Assembly (NCBI RefSeq): GCF_032118995.1
Contig: NC_092668.1
Location: 14,983,501-15,047,500, forward strand
Length of the DNA stretch: 64,000 nucleotides
Direction of reading: 5' to 3'
DNA from: Asterias amurensis
Lineage: Eukaryota > Echinodermata > Asteroidea > Forcipulatida > Asteriidae
Under the pieces are notes generated by a model. That model was not told the DNA's origin, did no database searches, and saw only the letters and a program-made list of their open reading frames with translations. Positions 37,075 through 49,100 of this stretch are shown here, one piece after another. Position numbers and translations under genes: made by a program. Positions within the stretch are counted from its first letter, which is position 1. Each line of letters begins with the position of its first letter.

Positions 37075-40000
37075 ATGGCTGTGATGACGAAGTTTATTCT
37101 TATTCTCTCTCTGGTCGCTGTTGCACTTGCCAGCAGACATAAAACGAAGGTATGTAACAATTTATTTATGAAGTGACCGGCAACAGTCACCGGCGTTCTA
37201 ATGTATTAAAGTATAGAAACAGCGAAAGGACCGTTCAATAAGTTCAATAATACATTATTGCCTTTTTAAGAAGTTGGTTGTTAATTACTTTAATTTGAGA
37301 CGAAAGCCCCAAAGGTTTGCGTGGTCCCAAAATCGTTTTCGAAGACTATATTCATCAAAGGAAATAATCCACAGTAACTTAATATTCGAATCAAGGATTT
37401 AACTCTGCTTCCCTTCGAAAGTATTATGATGAGAGTTTCTTAAGGAATCTGTATTTTAGAAGCCACGATAGAATCAAACGAAACTGCAAGTGTTTGGCTT
37501 TTGTCCACAGTGGTTTTTCTCAGACCATGGAGGTATAAATATTTTTCTTAAGACCAGTAAGGATTAGCATCTAACCTCTTAAAAACTTGTTTGCGCACTA
37601 CGCGCTTACACATGGAGGAAGAAAATAATTATTCCATGCTAATACACACTAAGCAGACTAAGTGGGTGTATTAAAGAACAAATGATAATTGGTTTGTTTA
37701 CCAGTTACTGAGTCTGCAAAGTTAATTGGTTAATGTGCTGTGTTCACTCTTGCATAGAATTCCTACCCTTGAGCCATTACAGGTGAAATAATCAGTTTGT
37801 GGTAACACAGTGCGTATCTATACTCTGTTTTGGTATGCTTGTTATTTTACATAACCATGGAGGTAGAACTAACAAAGAAATGGGCTGTAAACTTGGCTAA
37901 AGGCCTAGAAAACATTTCTGAATGGCTAGTGTGGTGTATGGGTGTACATTCCTTCCTCAGTTTTGTATGCAACACCTAGCCATTTCTTTTTGCGAATGGT
38001 AGGCACGCTGAGACGGCTGAGTTGCAGATTTGCATGGCCACCACCGGCGCACCACATTTTTCTAGGGTGAGCAATTCCTGCTGCGGCATCCAAACGTCGA
38101 GGTCACGGTCGGGTCAAATGTCGTTTGTGGGTCTTTTGTTTATTCATATTCAATAGGAAACAAATGTTGAATTTGGGACTGATTAACATAGTGACTTATG
38201 TTTTCTTATGTTGACTCCTAAGCCCCCACATAAATCCCAAATATTTTGTAAGTTTGCTAAGCTCTTCCCTTGATGTTTCTTCTCGAAAAGTTTCCAAAGT
38301 TCATTATGTCTGTTGCCATGGTGATATGACTTTTGCGGCTGGGCCTGATGAAATGCAAACTTTAATCCCAGCAGGCAGTGTGCGGGGTCGAACTCAGAGG
38401 TCACCCCACTCAATCTGTGGTCACGGCTGGGTGCCGAGGTCTGTCTGTGAATAATGAGCTAAGATCCCCAAGTATTATAGACTAAGAATTTGGTGGAAAT
38501 TAAGGGGATGGATAATAAAATTAATTTGGTTAAAACAAGAAAGCTACTAGTCACCGTCTATCAGTCTCGAGCACCTACTTTAAAACTACATGCATATCAT
38601 GCAATTTCTCAAATCCTATATAGATACTTCAAAACTTTCCCCAATTCTGTCTAAAGACTGAAGTGCAAAAACCCGGATCTCGTGCCAAACGTGTTGACGG
38701 CAAAACAACTCATGCAATATTGTTCAGTGACAGCATCTGGTGTCTTTGTGTGGGTGTGGAGGTAGTTATTCATATTTCTTAAGCCCACGTCGGCCCTTGA
38801 GCTAGCTTAATCCAGACAATAAATCATAAGATTGAACCTTTTGATGCTTGCAAGGTTTGCGGTTTAAGATATTGTTTCAAAATGCTAATATTAATCGGGA
38901 GAGGTTAGATAATATGTTATAATGTTACAATGTTATAATGTAACTCCTATCTAAATATACAGACAGTCTTACATAACCTGTAAACAGATCATTTCGTAAG
39001 GTGGTTGCGTTTTATAGGTTTTGCCGAAAATTCGGAACGAATTATGTCTACGAAGATAAAAACAACGGCCCGAAAATGTTGTATCTGACATAATGTTTCT
39101 CATTCAAACTTTGTGGCATAACAATAATATCTGTTTTCATAGCTCTATTTCTTCGAAGTAAAATGTTTTCTCAAAAATTGTGATACTTCCACCCAAACAA
39201 TGCGTCTTTATTGGCATTAGTTTTAAGAGTGATTACGAAACGTAAAATAATGTTTAATAAAAAGTTGAGGAAAAAGTTCCCCCAAACCAAATCCCTGCAA
39301 AACAGAGTTGTTGAACTCTGTAGTTGAGTATGTCCTTGCTCTACTCATTATTATCCGTATCAAAAATAAAATTTGAATGTATCTCAATTACAACTCAGCT
39401 TAAAAGGATAATATTTCAAATAATGCCTTGATGTCTATCACTGAGGTTTTCGTTATGGCATTAAAAGGTTTTACCGAACGGCGGCTTATAGTATATTTGT
39501 GAGGGATTCAGAGATCTTTCGGAAATCTATTACCCTGCTATAAATGTTCTTAAAATGATTTTCGATTTTAATCTATTATTCTTAGAATCAAGAGCTCAAA
39601 GCTGCCCGCCATGAGTTGGTTAATGCTAAGAAGGCTTTGGAGTCATTGACATACAGCAAAGAGGAGCAGATCTACAGCATCAATGGATACAGGGCGGAAG
39701 ATGTAGAAGAAACTATCAATGATGTCGATGGTAAGACTTTATGGAATTAGTGGTTCTTGCTTTAATGGCCTGACGTTTCGACCCAATCAGAGTCTTTAAC
39801 ACATAAACACGGAATTAGTGGTTCTTGCTTTAATGGCCTGACGTTTCGACCCAATCAGAGTCTTTAACACATAAACACGTCAATATATTTCGTCTGAAGT
39901 GGACATGACACCAATATTAAAACACCACAAACTCTTTCTTACATCATTATAGTTCTTAAAATAGATTGAAACTTTGTGTAATAACTTCTGTGAACTGATG

Positions 40001-41621
40001 ATTTACTTCATTGCCAATGGAGATACATGTACAGTGTATATGCTATAAATAAGTAAAAGTTGTTTGCGTGGTTTCTCAGTTCTAGGCTAAGCCATGGCGA
40101 GGTTTGAGGAACAAGTAAAGTTCTTTGTTTTGTTCTTTTCTGCAGATATATAGTCCAGAACAGTCATTGAACAAAATAACAGCTGTTTTTACAAGCGTGA
40201 ATTAAATATTCATTACGATTTTTAATCCCTAAGCTTGATTCGTCAATCTTTTTATCCTTGTTCGGCTCGCTGCCATCTTTTGTTGTTTGTGATTGAGGAA
40301 AACTGGATTGGTAGGCTAGGCATGCTTATTCCTGAAGCCATCCCTTTATCCTGACTGCTATAAAACATGTTTTTTAAATTCCATATTCCTTGTGTGTGGT
40401 CTAATTATAGATAAGTGTAGCTCTCTCGAATGCGCCCCTGGCAAGTCCTGCTTTATCGATAATGACGGGGCTCCTTACTGCGATTGTGCTGAAATGTGCG
40501 TTGAAGACGACAGGGATCCGTTCGTACGAGTCTGCAGCACGAACAACGTCACCTACCCGAGTCAGTGCGAGCTGTTCCGACAAAAGTGCGTCAACCCCAG
40601 AGATATGGACGGCGAACACTTGGACTATTTTGGCCCCTGCAAAAGTAAGATTTGTTTTCATTTTAAAGGACCGTAATAAAGTTGCGAAAAGCTTAAGAGT
40701 TTTCTTTCCTGAGCACATTAATCAGTTGCCCCCAAGGTTGTTGAGACATGTTGTTTCCCCCAATGAGAACAAGTCTTGGAGAGAAGCTTAATAGCAGTTG
40801 AAACAACTGTTTATTGTTACATAATGTTTTGTTTTCATACTCCAGTGATGGAACGATGCAACCCCATCGACCTCATCAACTTCCCTGAACGCATGCGCAC
40901 TTGGTTCTTGGAGGTCATGCGCGACCTGGCTGAGCGAAAGGAAGAAAATGGCGGTCTTGACGATGATGAGAAACGGCTCGAGGAGGAGTCTATGGATGAA
41001 GATAAACCATGGCGGCGCCCACTTCATTGGAAGTTCTTCAACATGGATGTTTCACCGACAGACTAGTAAGTACAAAAAATCACGCCTGGATTCTCAAAAA
41101 TTATTTTATTATTTTATACAAAGATGTTGGTTCGCATTAGCGCACGTCATAAATGATCGAAATAACCAGACCTTAAGTTTTCTTGTCTCCTCGGAGCATA
41201 CAAAGTTGGTGGTTTTGGCGTTATAAATCAACATAAACAGTGATGTTGAGTTTTGTTTAATCCGTTTTAGCCACTTGAGCGATGAGGAGCTACTACCCAT
41301 GCGCGCCCAACTTCTTCCCATGGAACCTTGCACCGATGCGTTCATAGCCGGGTGTGATACCAACGACGATGATCTGATCTCCATCATCGAATGGGGAAAA
41401 TGTATGGGACTCACCGAAGGTAAGGAATGTGAAATAATGGGTGTGGGACACTTTAAATTTACGGTTCTGATTGTTTCCGGCACTCTTATCAAACCGCAAA
41501 TCACTGCAAATTTACCGCCAAATCAAATACTTAATATTTTGTTATCATAAATAACGCTCTGTTTTCGCTGTACTTATTATGTTTCCCTTTCTTCTTTTCT
41601 ACAGATGAAATACAGTACTAA
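37075..41621 (+). CDS. SPARC: SPARC / osteonectin (BM-40), secreted matrix glycoprotein
   Basis: Six coding exons: 37075-37149, 39586-39730, 40411-40644, 40846-41065, 41271-41419, 41605-41621; 279 aa (human 303). Order: signal peptide (MAVMTKFILILSLVAVALAS); a short acidic and Lys-rich region replacing the longer vertebrate acidic domain I; a follistatin-like EGF-plus-Kazal module with ten cysteines from KCSSLEC to YFGPCK, including sequon NVT; then the extracellular calcium domain. That domain begins CNPIDLINFPERMRTWF and contains the PLHWKFFNMD segment, a variant EF-hand 1 (YHLSDEELLPMRAQLLPMEPC) and a canonical EF-hand 2 (DTNDDDLISIIEW). The protein ends EIQY. SPARC binds collagens and calcium and modulates matrix assembly. 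The loop before EF-hand 1 is much shorter than in vertebrates. Splice phases are consistent throughout. Confidence 0.93.
37150..39585. other. SPARC intron 1
   Basis: A 2.4-kb intron between gtatgt and cttag, separating the signal-peptide exon from the acidic domain. No embedded gene or clear repeat recognised. Confidence 0.6.
39743..39878. repeat. 68-bp tandem duplication in SPARC intron 2
   Basis: Two visibly identical head-to-tail copies begin ggaattagtggttcttgctt at 39743 and 39811, starting 12 bases after the exon 2 donor. Identity implies a recent origin. Confidence 0.95.
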
Positions 41622-42362
41622 GTGCAGCAAGACAGTATAGACTCTACAGTAGAGAGTGCTATTTTTGGGAACAACTCGTCATTATGGTGCTAACTGAAGT
41701 ATAATTACTATTACGTTTTTAGCTTGACCTTTTAACTTATGCATGCATTGAAACAAAAAACAAAAACACTGTTTTCAGCCAACTAATCTTCATATTACTA
41801 AAACATTGGTGGCAACGTAGATAAGATGCTCCCCTTGCGTGAATTTTGAAACTATTATTTGTATTATAAAATAGCAGGCTGGAACTGTCCGTTTTTATTT
41901 AAAGTTTTTTTTAACCGATGTTCAGATTTTACCTCAAACATTGTGCCCCAAATCATTTGTGTTAATACGACGCCTAAATTGTTATTTCAACGTTTTGGCA
42001 GCTACACAGTTTTGCAAAATAAAAGTTGGTTCCGACTTTTACCAGAATAGCTGTGTATGCGTTTCTAGCAATGAAGTTATTGCCGATGCTTTAAATTTAA
42101 ACTTGGATCATAGAACAGCTGTTTAGTGCAACTCCTAAACCTGCATCCTGTAGTGTCGAATGGTTTGATGTTTTAGTTGATTAAAATTCAGCATTGACAT
42201 CGTTTGTTGTGTCTTTATATTTATTTGTTTATCTATTCATGCATTTCCTGAGTCACTTCGGGAATAAGTTTATTGAGAAGAATGACCTAATGTACATACT
42301 GGTTTAGACACTATCAAACAGTGTTTCACTGAGAGGTTTCCCCAGGGTAAAGAAGAAATAAA
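41622..42362 (+). other. Probable SPARC 3' untranslated region
   Basis: Non-coding sequence after the SPARC stop with two AATAAA polyadenylation signals, 42018-42023 and 42357-42362. Which one is used cannot be told from sequence. Confidence 0.5.
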
Positions 42363-42925
42363 TATCTGCCAGATGAAAAAAACCGACAACACACAATCAA
42401 CACATCACCTCAAACAATCAAACAAAACAGTTAGGAGTTAAGTAAAGATCAATAGTGTTATTTATTCATTTTTTGAAATACACATTGGCAAAACTCTCTA
42501 GTAACTACATGTAGTTTGAAACAACTTGGCAATACATGTACATGTAATTGTAAAGAGTTCAATGCCAGTAAATTGCCAGTAAAAGCATTCAATGATTCAG
42601 AGATATTATGATATTGTTCACAGCGCTCTCCTTTAACAGTGATAAGGTTTGCCGTACAAATACTACACGGCTGCAAATTATTTCCAAATTATCCACATAA
42701 AAAAATCATTACTTCACATCAGTTCATGCCTAAACATGAAGGGGGATCGAATCCTGATTGCTTTTCATCACTCAGGAGTAAGTAGGACTTGGAGTATTAA
42801 AACTAAAGGTGTGAATGAGAAGCTACTTGCGCCAATTGGTATATGTTACCCACTCCTAGAACAGCAATGTTATTCCCTATTTTTTATTAATAGCTTAAAC
42901 ATTGTTTAGAATGAGGACGACTTTT
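42363..42925. other. Tail-to-tail spacer between SPARC and MRPS24
   Basis: Holds the presumed 3' end of MRPS24, which is on the minus strand: AATAAA on that strand lies at 42893-42898, 28 bp beyond the stop, and again at 42462-42467. No other feature recognised. Confidence 0.5.
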
Positions 42926-44539
42926 TCAGATCCATTTGTATATAGGCCTGTCATCGGTTATTTGAATTTCCATTTTGACAGGACATTTGAACCAATTGGA
43001 GAGCAACTCCTCAGAATAACCAATCAGGAAGTAGAATTTCTGGGGAGCGATATTCCGGAGCATAATTGCTACGATGATGATCTGATTGGCGCGTCGCTTG
43101 ATGATAAGATCCGTTGATAAGCAACCGTGGAAAGTTCCATAAATAAATTTCCTAAGGAAAAGATCTTCCAGGGATCGATCTGCAGCACCATTCTCATCCA
43201 TAAGATTCGCTGGAAATTAAAGCAAAAGTTAAAGGAATTAACACCAGGGGGAAACTGCTTTTGGAAATTTATATCAATTTTGAATCAACAAAGACAAATG
43301 TAGGATTTGAAACTAAGATAAGTCTCCTGAAGATGATCAGAGCATCACTGAAATATAGCCACAGAGTAGTTTAAATTTACATCTTCATTAGAAAGAACCA
43401 TTAATACGAAGAAGGTTTGAACCTCTGACCTCTGAATTACAATCAAAGTATGTAGCCTGATGTTGCTGGTCGTGCTATTTGTTCAATTCTTTGTTTGAGA
43501 GGTTCCATCCCTACACTGCCATACAGCTAGGGATCTTGCCAAGGCTTAAGATACAACATACATGTAGTATGTAAGTGGCAGCAAGTACTGGGATCACTGT
43601 TTAAATATCAAATAATAATCTACAGGAGAAACGGAATAACTTAACAGACTTCCAGTTCAGTACCCATAGCATTACTAGACATGACACTAAACACAAATGC
43701 ATGACTTACATGTGTGTTGTGAATTCCATCCCTTTCTAACGCCAATCTGAAACGGTGGGTTTGCCTGCTCATATGTGATTGGCTTCTCTCCCTTGCTTAC
43801 TTTCACTCGTGCAGCAACAGACTTATGGCATATTGCAGTCGTTTGCAAACATCTGACTGGTAGATTGATGCTTTTGATGTGTTGACTCTGGGTGAAAAAT
43901 GTTCAATTAGAATACTGAATATCATGATGTATTGAATATTCAGGTGTATTTATGCATGGTCTACTCTTCATCCATGATTATGATAGGATTTGGTAGTGAA
44001 TGAGCCAAGATATAGAATAAAGAACGTAAAATGAAAAACAAATGTAGGCCCATATTCACAAGATCACTCATAATATAGATGACCCAAATCATCATCCAAA
44101 TGAACAATTGGCCCTTGAATCTGTGACTTTTGCTTAACTAATTAATAATAAATGTTATGTATGATGGGGGTTAAAATAATGTGACACATTCAACATTGGC
44201 TGGCAGTACAGTGGGTGGGCATGTTCGAGTTGGGCAAATGGAGTTTAGAAACTAATAAGCTCGCTACTCGCCGCTGAGTGTGTGCTCAATGATGAACAAA
44301 TTTGAACAGTGATACTAACTGAATGACTGATGAGTGATCAGTGGAAAAAAAGAGAAAAGTAAGAAATATGGTCATTTTGACATGTAATTTGAAATCATAT
44401 GCATTTACTAGCGACAAAGACGGACAACCTAAACAAATTGGATACTTCAATGTCCTCTACCAGCGTTTGATTTAGAGGAAATAATGCAAATACGAACCAC
44501 AATCAGTCGTGATAAAATTCTGGACATGGGCGCCGCCAT
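42926..44539 (-). CDS. MRPS24: Mitochondrial small ribosomal subunit protein mS24 (MRPS24)
   Basis: Three exons on the minus strand: 44539-44498, 43887-43710, 43209-42926; 167 aa, the same length as human MRPS24 as I recall it. Exon 1 gives a basic, hydrophobic presequence, MAAPMSRILSRLIV. Exon 2 contains AARVKVSKGEKPITYEQA and RKGWNSQHT; exon 3 contains RSLEDLFLRKFIYGTFHGCL, IIKRRANQ and KFYFLIGYSEELLS, then FKCPVK. These align block by block with human [56 protein letters not shown] and KYYFLVGYSETLLS. It is a structural protein of the mitochondrial ribosome small subunit, imported to the matrix. Exon junctions keep frame; the exon 1 donor is weak (GTTCGT). The gene is head-to-head with ZGRF1. 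Confidence 0.93.
43888..44497. other. MRPS24 intron 1
   Basis: A 0.6-kb intron (minus strand, gttcgt ... cccag) between the presequence exon and the body of the protein. Nothing else recognised. Confidence 0.65.
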
Positions 44540-44543
44540 CTTG
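44530..44543 (-). promoter_or_regulatory. YY1-like motif at the MRPS24 start codon
   Basis: On the minus strand CCAAGATGGCGGCG spans the start codon. AAGATGGCGGC is the YY1 site found at or just after the transcription start of many ribosomal and mitochondrial housekeeping genes (established knowledge), so a very short leader is likely. Confidence 0.55.
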
Positions 44544-44594
44544 GAATACCCAATAAACGGCTCTTGCATATACGACGTGTGAGGCGCTGTTCTA

Positions 44595-44952
44595 TCCCAA
44601 CTGTAGGACTATCCTAACTGTAGTTGGGCTGGTCCCAACTTGAGTGTCACAGTTGGTACGGCTAAAACTATAGTTGGGATCTAGAGATCTGTAACCAACT
44701 AGTCTTGTCCCGTGTAAATTTGTCACAATTTCTCAACGTGGAGGGCGCTAACCGCTCTCGCTGCACGTGGGAGTGGTCTTGTTTGCCGAGCGGTTGTCAG
44801 TGACGGCGCCCTCCACGTTAAAATAATTGTGACAAATCAACATGAGAAGGTCTTCCACCAAGACTAGTTGGTTACAGATCTCTGGATCCAACTATAGTTG
44901 GGACGTCCTGTTGGGACTGAGGCCAACAGTTGGGACATTTCTAAGGTCGGGA
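44595..44952. mobile_element. 358-bp foldback element in the MRPS24-ZGRF1 promoter
   Basis: The ends TCCCAACTG and GGTCGGGA are flanked by TA (44593-44594 and 44953-44954). Long imperfect arms pair: agatctgtaaccaactagtc and cgtggagggcgc on the left (44688-44752) reappear inverted on the right (44806-44884). The arms share ttgtcacaatt. Cccaact/agttggg words recur near both ends. There is no coding capacity. The family resembles a TA-target foldback MITE. Confidence 0.75.
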
Positions 44953-44980
44953 TAAAAAAAAAAAAAGTCGTAGGGACGGA

Positions 44981-44996
44981 TCCCACAATGCACTGC
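44981..44996 (+). promoter_or_regulatory. ZNF143/THAP11-like promoter motif
   Basis: TCCCACAATGCACTGC matches the core of the Staf/ZNF143 site (TTCCCAnnATGCaYYGC) from the second base onward. Such sites are typical of bidirectional housekeeping promoters. It lies 28 bp outside the foldback element and 156 bp before the ZGRF1 start codon. Confidence 0.5.
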
Positions 44997-45019
44997 TTCA
45001 AGAGAGTAAAAAGAGTAGA

Positions 45020-45029
45020 CAAGATGGCG
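45020..45029 (+). promoter_or_regulatory. YY1-like motif in the ZGRF1 leader
   Basis: CAAGATGGCG, the same core as at the MRPS24 start but on the opposite strand. YY1 sites of this orientation usually lie just downstream of the transcription start, which would put the ZGRF1 start near 45000-45015. Confidence 0.5.
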
Positions 45030-45134
45030 CGACGCTTGAACAGAGATTTATTTTGTTCGTTCCAAAGAAAAGGCAAAACAAGAATTTCAGAAGTCTGTGG
45101 TGACACTTTTATTGTTGACTTCTTCACTGGATAA
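45024..45134 (+). other. Upstream ORF in the ZGRF1 leader
   Basis: A 36-codon frame begins at the ATG inside the YY1-like motif and ends with TAA three bases before the ZGRF1 start codon. The peptide begins MARRLNRDLFCSF and is unlike any family I recognise. If transcription starts upstream of 45024 it would limit or gate ZGRF1 translation by reinitiation. Confidence 0.5.
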
Positions 45135-45136
45135 TA

Positions 45137-46048
45137 ATGGCGAGCGACAATCAAAGAGAGTTCATTGTAAGTGTGTAGTGTTAAAATTTAACACAAAAGT
45201 CAGTGTGTGGTGGTGGCGTTTCTCCCGTCATCATCATCATCATCATGCCCGTATGAAATGCTATGAAATGATCCGTATCGGCATCGGTATCGTTTTTGTA
45301 CAAAAGTAAAAAAGCTGGTGGTGTTATTTATCTTCATAAATAGTATAAAACAAAAGATCAAACATGAACAATGTTAAATATGATAAAATTTATTAGATTT
45401 CTTGCAAAATTAACAAAAAGAAGAATCAGCAGCGAATTTTCTCCCTGATTTAAAAGTTTGATTTGTGTGTCCAATACAGTATGATGACTAAACTTAAGAT
45501 TTTCTACCCTCCTCAACCAGGTGTTGTACACACACCAGAAGACAAAGAAAAGTAAAAGATGGCAGGACGGCATTCTTAAAGTGAGCCATCAAGTTCAAGC
45601 TTCTAGAGCAGTCCTCTATGATGACAAAGGGTGTAAATTAGATGCTGTGTTTGTGAAACCAAAACAGGTATGGCATTGAATGATTAAAATCAAGAATTAA
45701 AGGTACATAAATGTAGTATTGATATTAGTTCAGGCAAGTAACATTTCAGCAGATTTTCCCCTTGTTTTTATCATGAGACTGTCAATCATGAGACTGTCAA
45801 TCACTGTCAATCATAAAACACCTAATTTTGCCTTAACGAAGGGTTTATGGGTCAAGTTGATTTTTTTTTTTCAATTTTGTTGTAGGTAGCCATCAGTGAG
45901 GAACTTGAGAGTGAGAGATATTTAATCACTATAGAAGAAGAGAAACCATCGGCGTCTGGTAGTAAGGAAAATGGGGGCAGTGAAGGGGTTCAGCGAAGCC
46001 AACAACAGCAGCAGCTTCAACAACAGCAGCACCAGCAGCAGCACCAGC

Positions 46049-46088
<40 letters not shown>

Positions 46089-46155
46089 GCAGCAGCAGCT
46101 GGCAAAACCAGACTTCCAACATCGAATAAGAGTTCCTTTAAAAAGGAAAAGAACT
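45137..46155 (+). other. ZGRF1: ZGRF1 exons 1-3: Mte1/DUF2439 domain and polyQ
   Basis: Exon 2 encodes VLYTHQKTKKSKRWQDGILK and AVLYDDKGCKLDAVF; exon 3 encodes AISEELESERYLITIEEE. These match the N-terminal domain shared by human ZGRF1, yeast Mte1 and fission-yeast Dbl2, which connects these proteins to D-loop processing. Exon 3 then runs into a Q-rich tract (46000-46098, 33 codons of CAA/CAG with a few Leu and His codons) and ends with the basic PLKRKR. Confidence 0.92.
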
Positions 46156-49100
46156 GTAAGTTGGACAGGATTGAAAATATCTTGATGGATGAAGTGACAA
46201 AATCATTTTGGTGTTTGTCTTTGGTATTTGTTTTGGACTGTCTTGTTCTAGATGGGCCCAATTGTACAGCGCTGCTTACCATGGAATTCTATCTTCATGT
46301 AGGCTTATATGGGCCAAGAATCACTTTGCATTACACTACAGGATGCGGTAAGCTAGGCATTCTGTGGTGGTTGAAAACCAGTGCAATGAAATGTTTTCAA
46401 TGGGACAGTAATGGTGCCTCCAAAATCTGCATTTAGAGTTGCTTTTAAGCAACTTATTGTGCTTTCAAGTTTTTTTTTTTGTGTACTTTAATAATAAAAG
46501 TTACCAATAATTCTCATACTAACAGGGTTTTACAGTTCCAAGGCAAGTCGTCCAAAAACTTGCACCAGCAAATGACGATGTTCAAACAGGACTGCCTAGT
46601 TCTATCTCCCTCGGAGGAAAACCAGGAATGGAAAACATCCCCCGTCTTGGAGGAAAGAGAGTCCCCCTCTTCAGTAGCCCCTTCTCTAATGATACCGAAG
46701 GTTTGAATAACGGCAGGGACCTGGAAGATGCTGTCAATGGAAGTCAGGAGATGAAGCAAGTATCAAACGCCCCATCCATGAGTCTAAATGATCAATCGCA
46801 ACCATACATGTATCAAACTAATGAGAACCATAGCTACATATTACCATTAACAATGGAGGACAGTCCCCCAGCGTGTTATAATGTGGACACATCCAACAAT
46901 GACCGCTTAGGAGATGTTGGTGTACGTGTAGATGCTCCCAGCTCTTATAATGGCCGGGGAACTTTTGCAGTGGCAGAGAGAATACCAGAGAAGAAGAACA
47001 CTGTAAATTCAATCCACAAGCGAAATATTGTGGATGATAAAATTGAAAGTGCAGATACACAGGAGGGATTAGTGATCAATGAACAGCTTTATAGACAGCA
47101 TCAGATTGAAAGTAAAGATTTTCTTTTATTGTCCCCTGAAGAAACTTCCTTGTCCCCTGTCCATAACTCTGATCAATCCCACAACACACCAGCTATCATT
47201 AAACCATCTCTATCATCATCAGTGGGAAAGAGGAGCACCTCACAGATTCTAGCACTTCTCGGAAAAGGAAGTGGAAAGTTCAAGCCCCCAATCAAACAGT
47301 TAGACTCAAAATGGACGCCTAAAGTGAGTGAAACATTGCCTCATGCAGGCAGAGCAGATCTTAAAACACAGTGTCATGAAACAGTCTCAGAGTCACCCTT
47401 TGTAACGCCTGTCGAACAACCCTTCATTGAAGACATTGATGTTATGGAGCTTTTGGGACAGGTAGATGTATCTACTGCTGTTTCATGTATCAATCCATTA
47501 CCTGCTGACCCTGATGTTAACTCATCAAGGAGAACACATGAGATGCTTGGCAGATGCAGTCATGAAACAGTGCAAGGCAGTGAAGCAATTCCTAACATCT
47601 TGCATAAGCCATCAAAGCTTGTGGAGTCCAACAAATCAGTCCTTGTTGGATCAACGGAAAAACGTAAGCATAAGCCCTACGATTACATTTAAAAACAGAA
47701 GGATATTTAGCACTAATTCAACCAAAAACAAGTCGATTTAATTTCTTTGAAACAGTTCTTTTATTCAGCTTGATTGCCAGGGTTTCCTTCATTTTCTTTA
47801 CAGTTTCCAAAATAGAGTTCCGAACAGTTAGCAATTATGCCTAGGAAAACTCATTAGGGGGCGGGGATAATATTTACTTGGTAGTTAGATACATTAAGTC
47901 GGTTTATAAATAATGTTTTTTAACATTACTGACCTACATATGTATAGAAACAGAAACTTAACTTTCTTTGACAGTACATGAGGTTGAGCAACACAATGGT
48001 TCAAGTCTTCAGAAGATTTTGGCCGAGGAGAACCGAGCACAGAATGAGGACTTACAGAACTTTCACAAAAAATCAGACATAAGAAACCAAGAGGATAAAA
48101 GCCAGGAAGAAATAAACCACCTGGATGCTGTTGTTACCATAGGTCTGAGGAACCAAGGTGGTAGGAACCAGACTAGGGATCAGAATGATGATATGGATGT
48201 AGATAGGATGAACCAGGATAGTAGGAGCCAGACTGGGGACCAGACTAGGAATCAGTGTGAAGATATGGATGAAGATGGGAAGAACCAGGATAGTAGGAGC
48301 CATACTGGGGACCAGACTAGGAATCAGTGTGAAGATATGGATGAAGATGGGAAGAACCAGGATAGTAGGAGCCATACTGGGGACCAGACTAGGAATCAGT
48401 GTGAAGATATGGATGAAGATGGGAAGAACCAGGATAGTAGGAACCAGACTGGGGACCAGACTAGGAATCAGTGTGAATATATGGATGAAGATGGGAAGAA
48501 CCAGGATAGTAGGAGCCAGACTGGGGACCAGACTAGGAATCAGGGTGATGAACACCAGATTAGCAATATTGATGTAGATAAGAAGAATCGGGATTATGGA
48601 AACCAAACTGAGAACCAGATTGATGTTATGAATGACGACGGAACTGAAAATCAGGAAAACCAGAACCAGAATAATGGGAACCAGGATAAGAACCAAACTA
48701 AAAGGATCCATATTAGGGCGCATGTTGATGATGCCAGTAGCTGTAACGATGAGATAAACCATGTTCATTGTAACCAAGATGGTAGCGTGTTAAACCAGGG
48801 TGACAGTAACCAGGGTGACAGTGGTGAGGATAGTACCAACCATGGTGATAGTATTAGTCAGGATGATAGCAACCATAGTGATGAGATAAAACAAGATTGT
48901 AATAACCATGGTGATGAGATAAACCAGGATTGTAGTAACCATGGTGATGAGACAAAACAGGATTGTAGTAACCATGGTGATGTAAACAATGGTGATGGTA
49001 ACAGTCAAGATGTTGGCAACCATGGTAATAAGATAAATCAAGATTGTAGTAACCAGGGTGATTGTAACCAGGGTGACAGCGAGGAAAGTAACAACCATGG

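Noticed and set aside
45922-46282. Minus-strand poly-Leu/poly-Val frames
   Set aside because: Antisense of the ZGRF1 polyQ tract.
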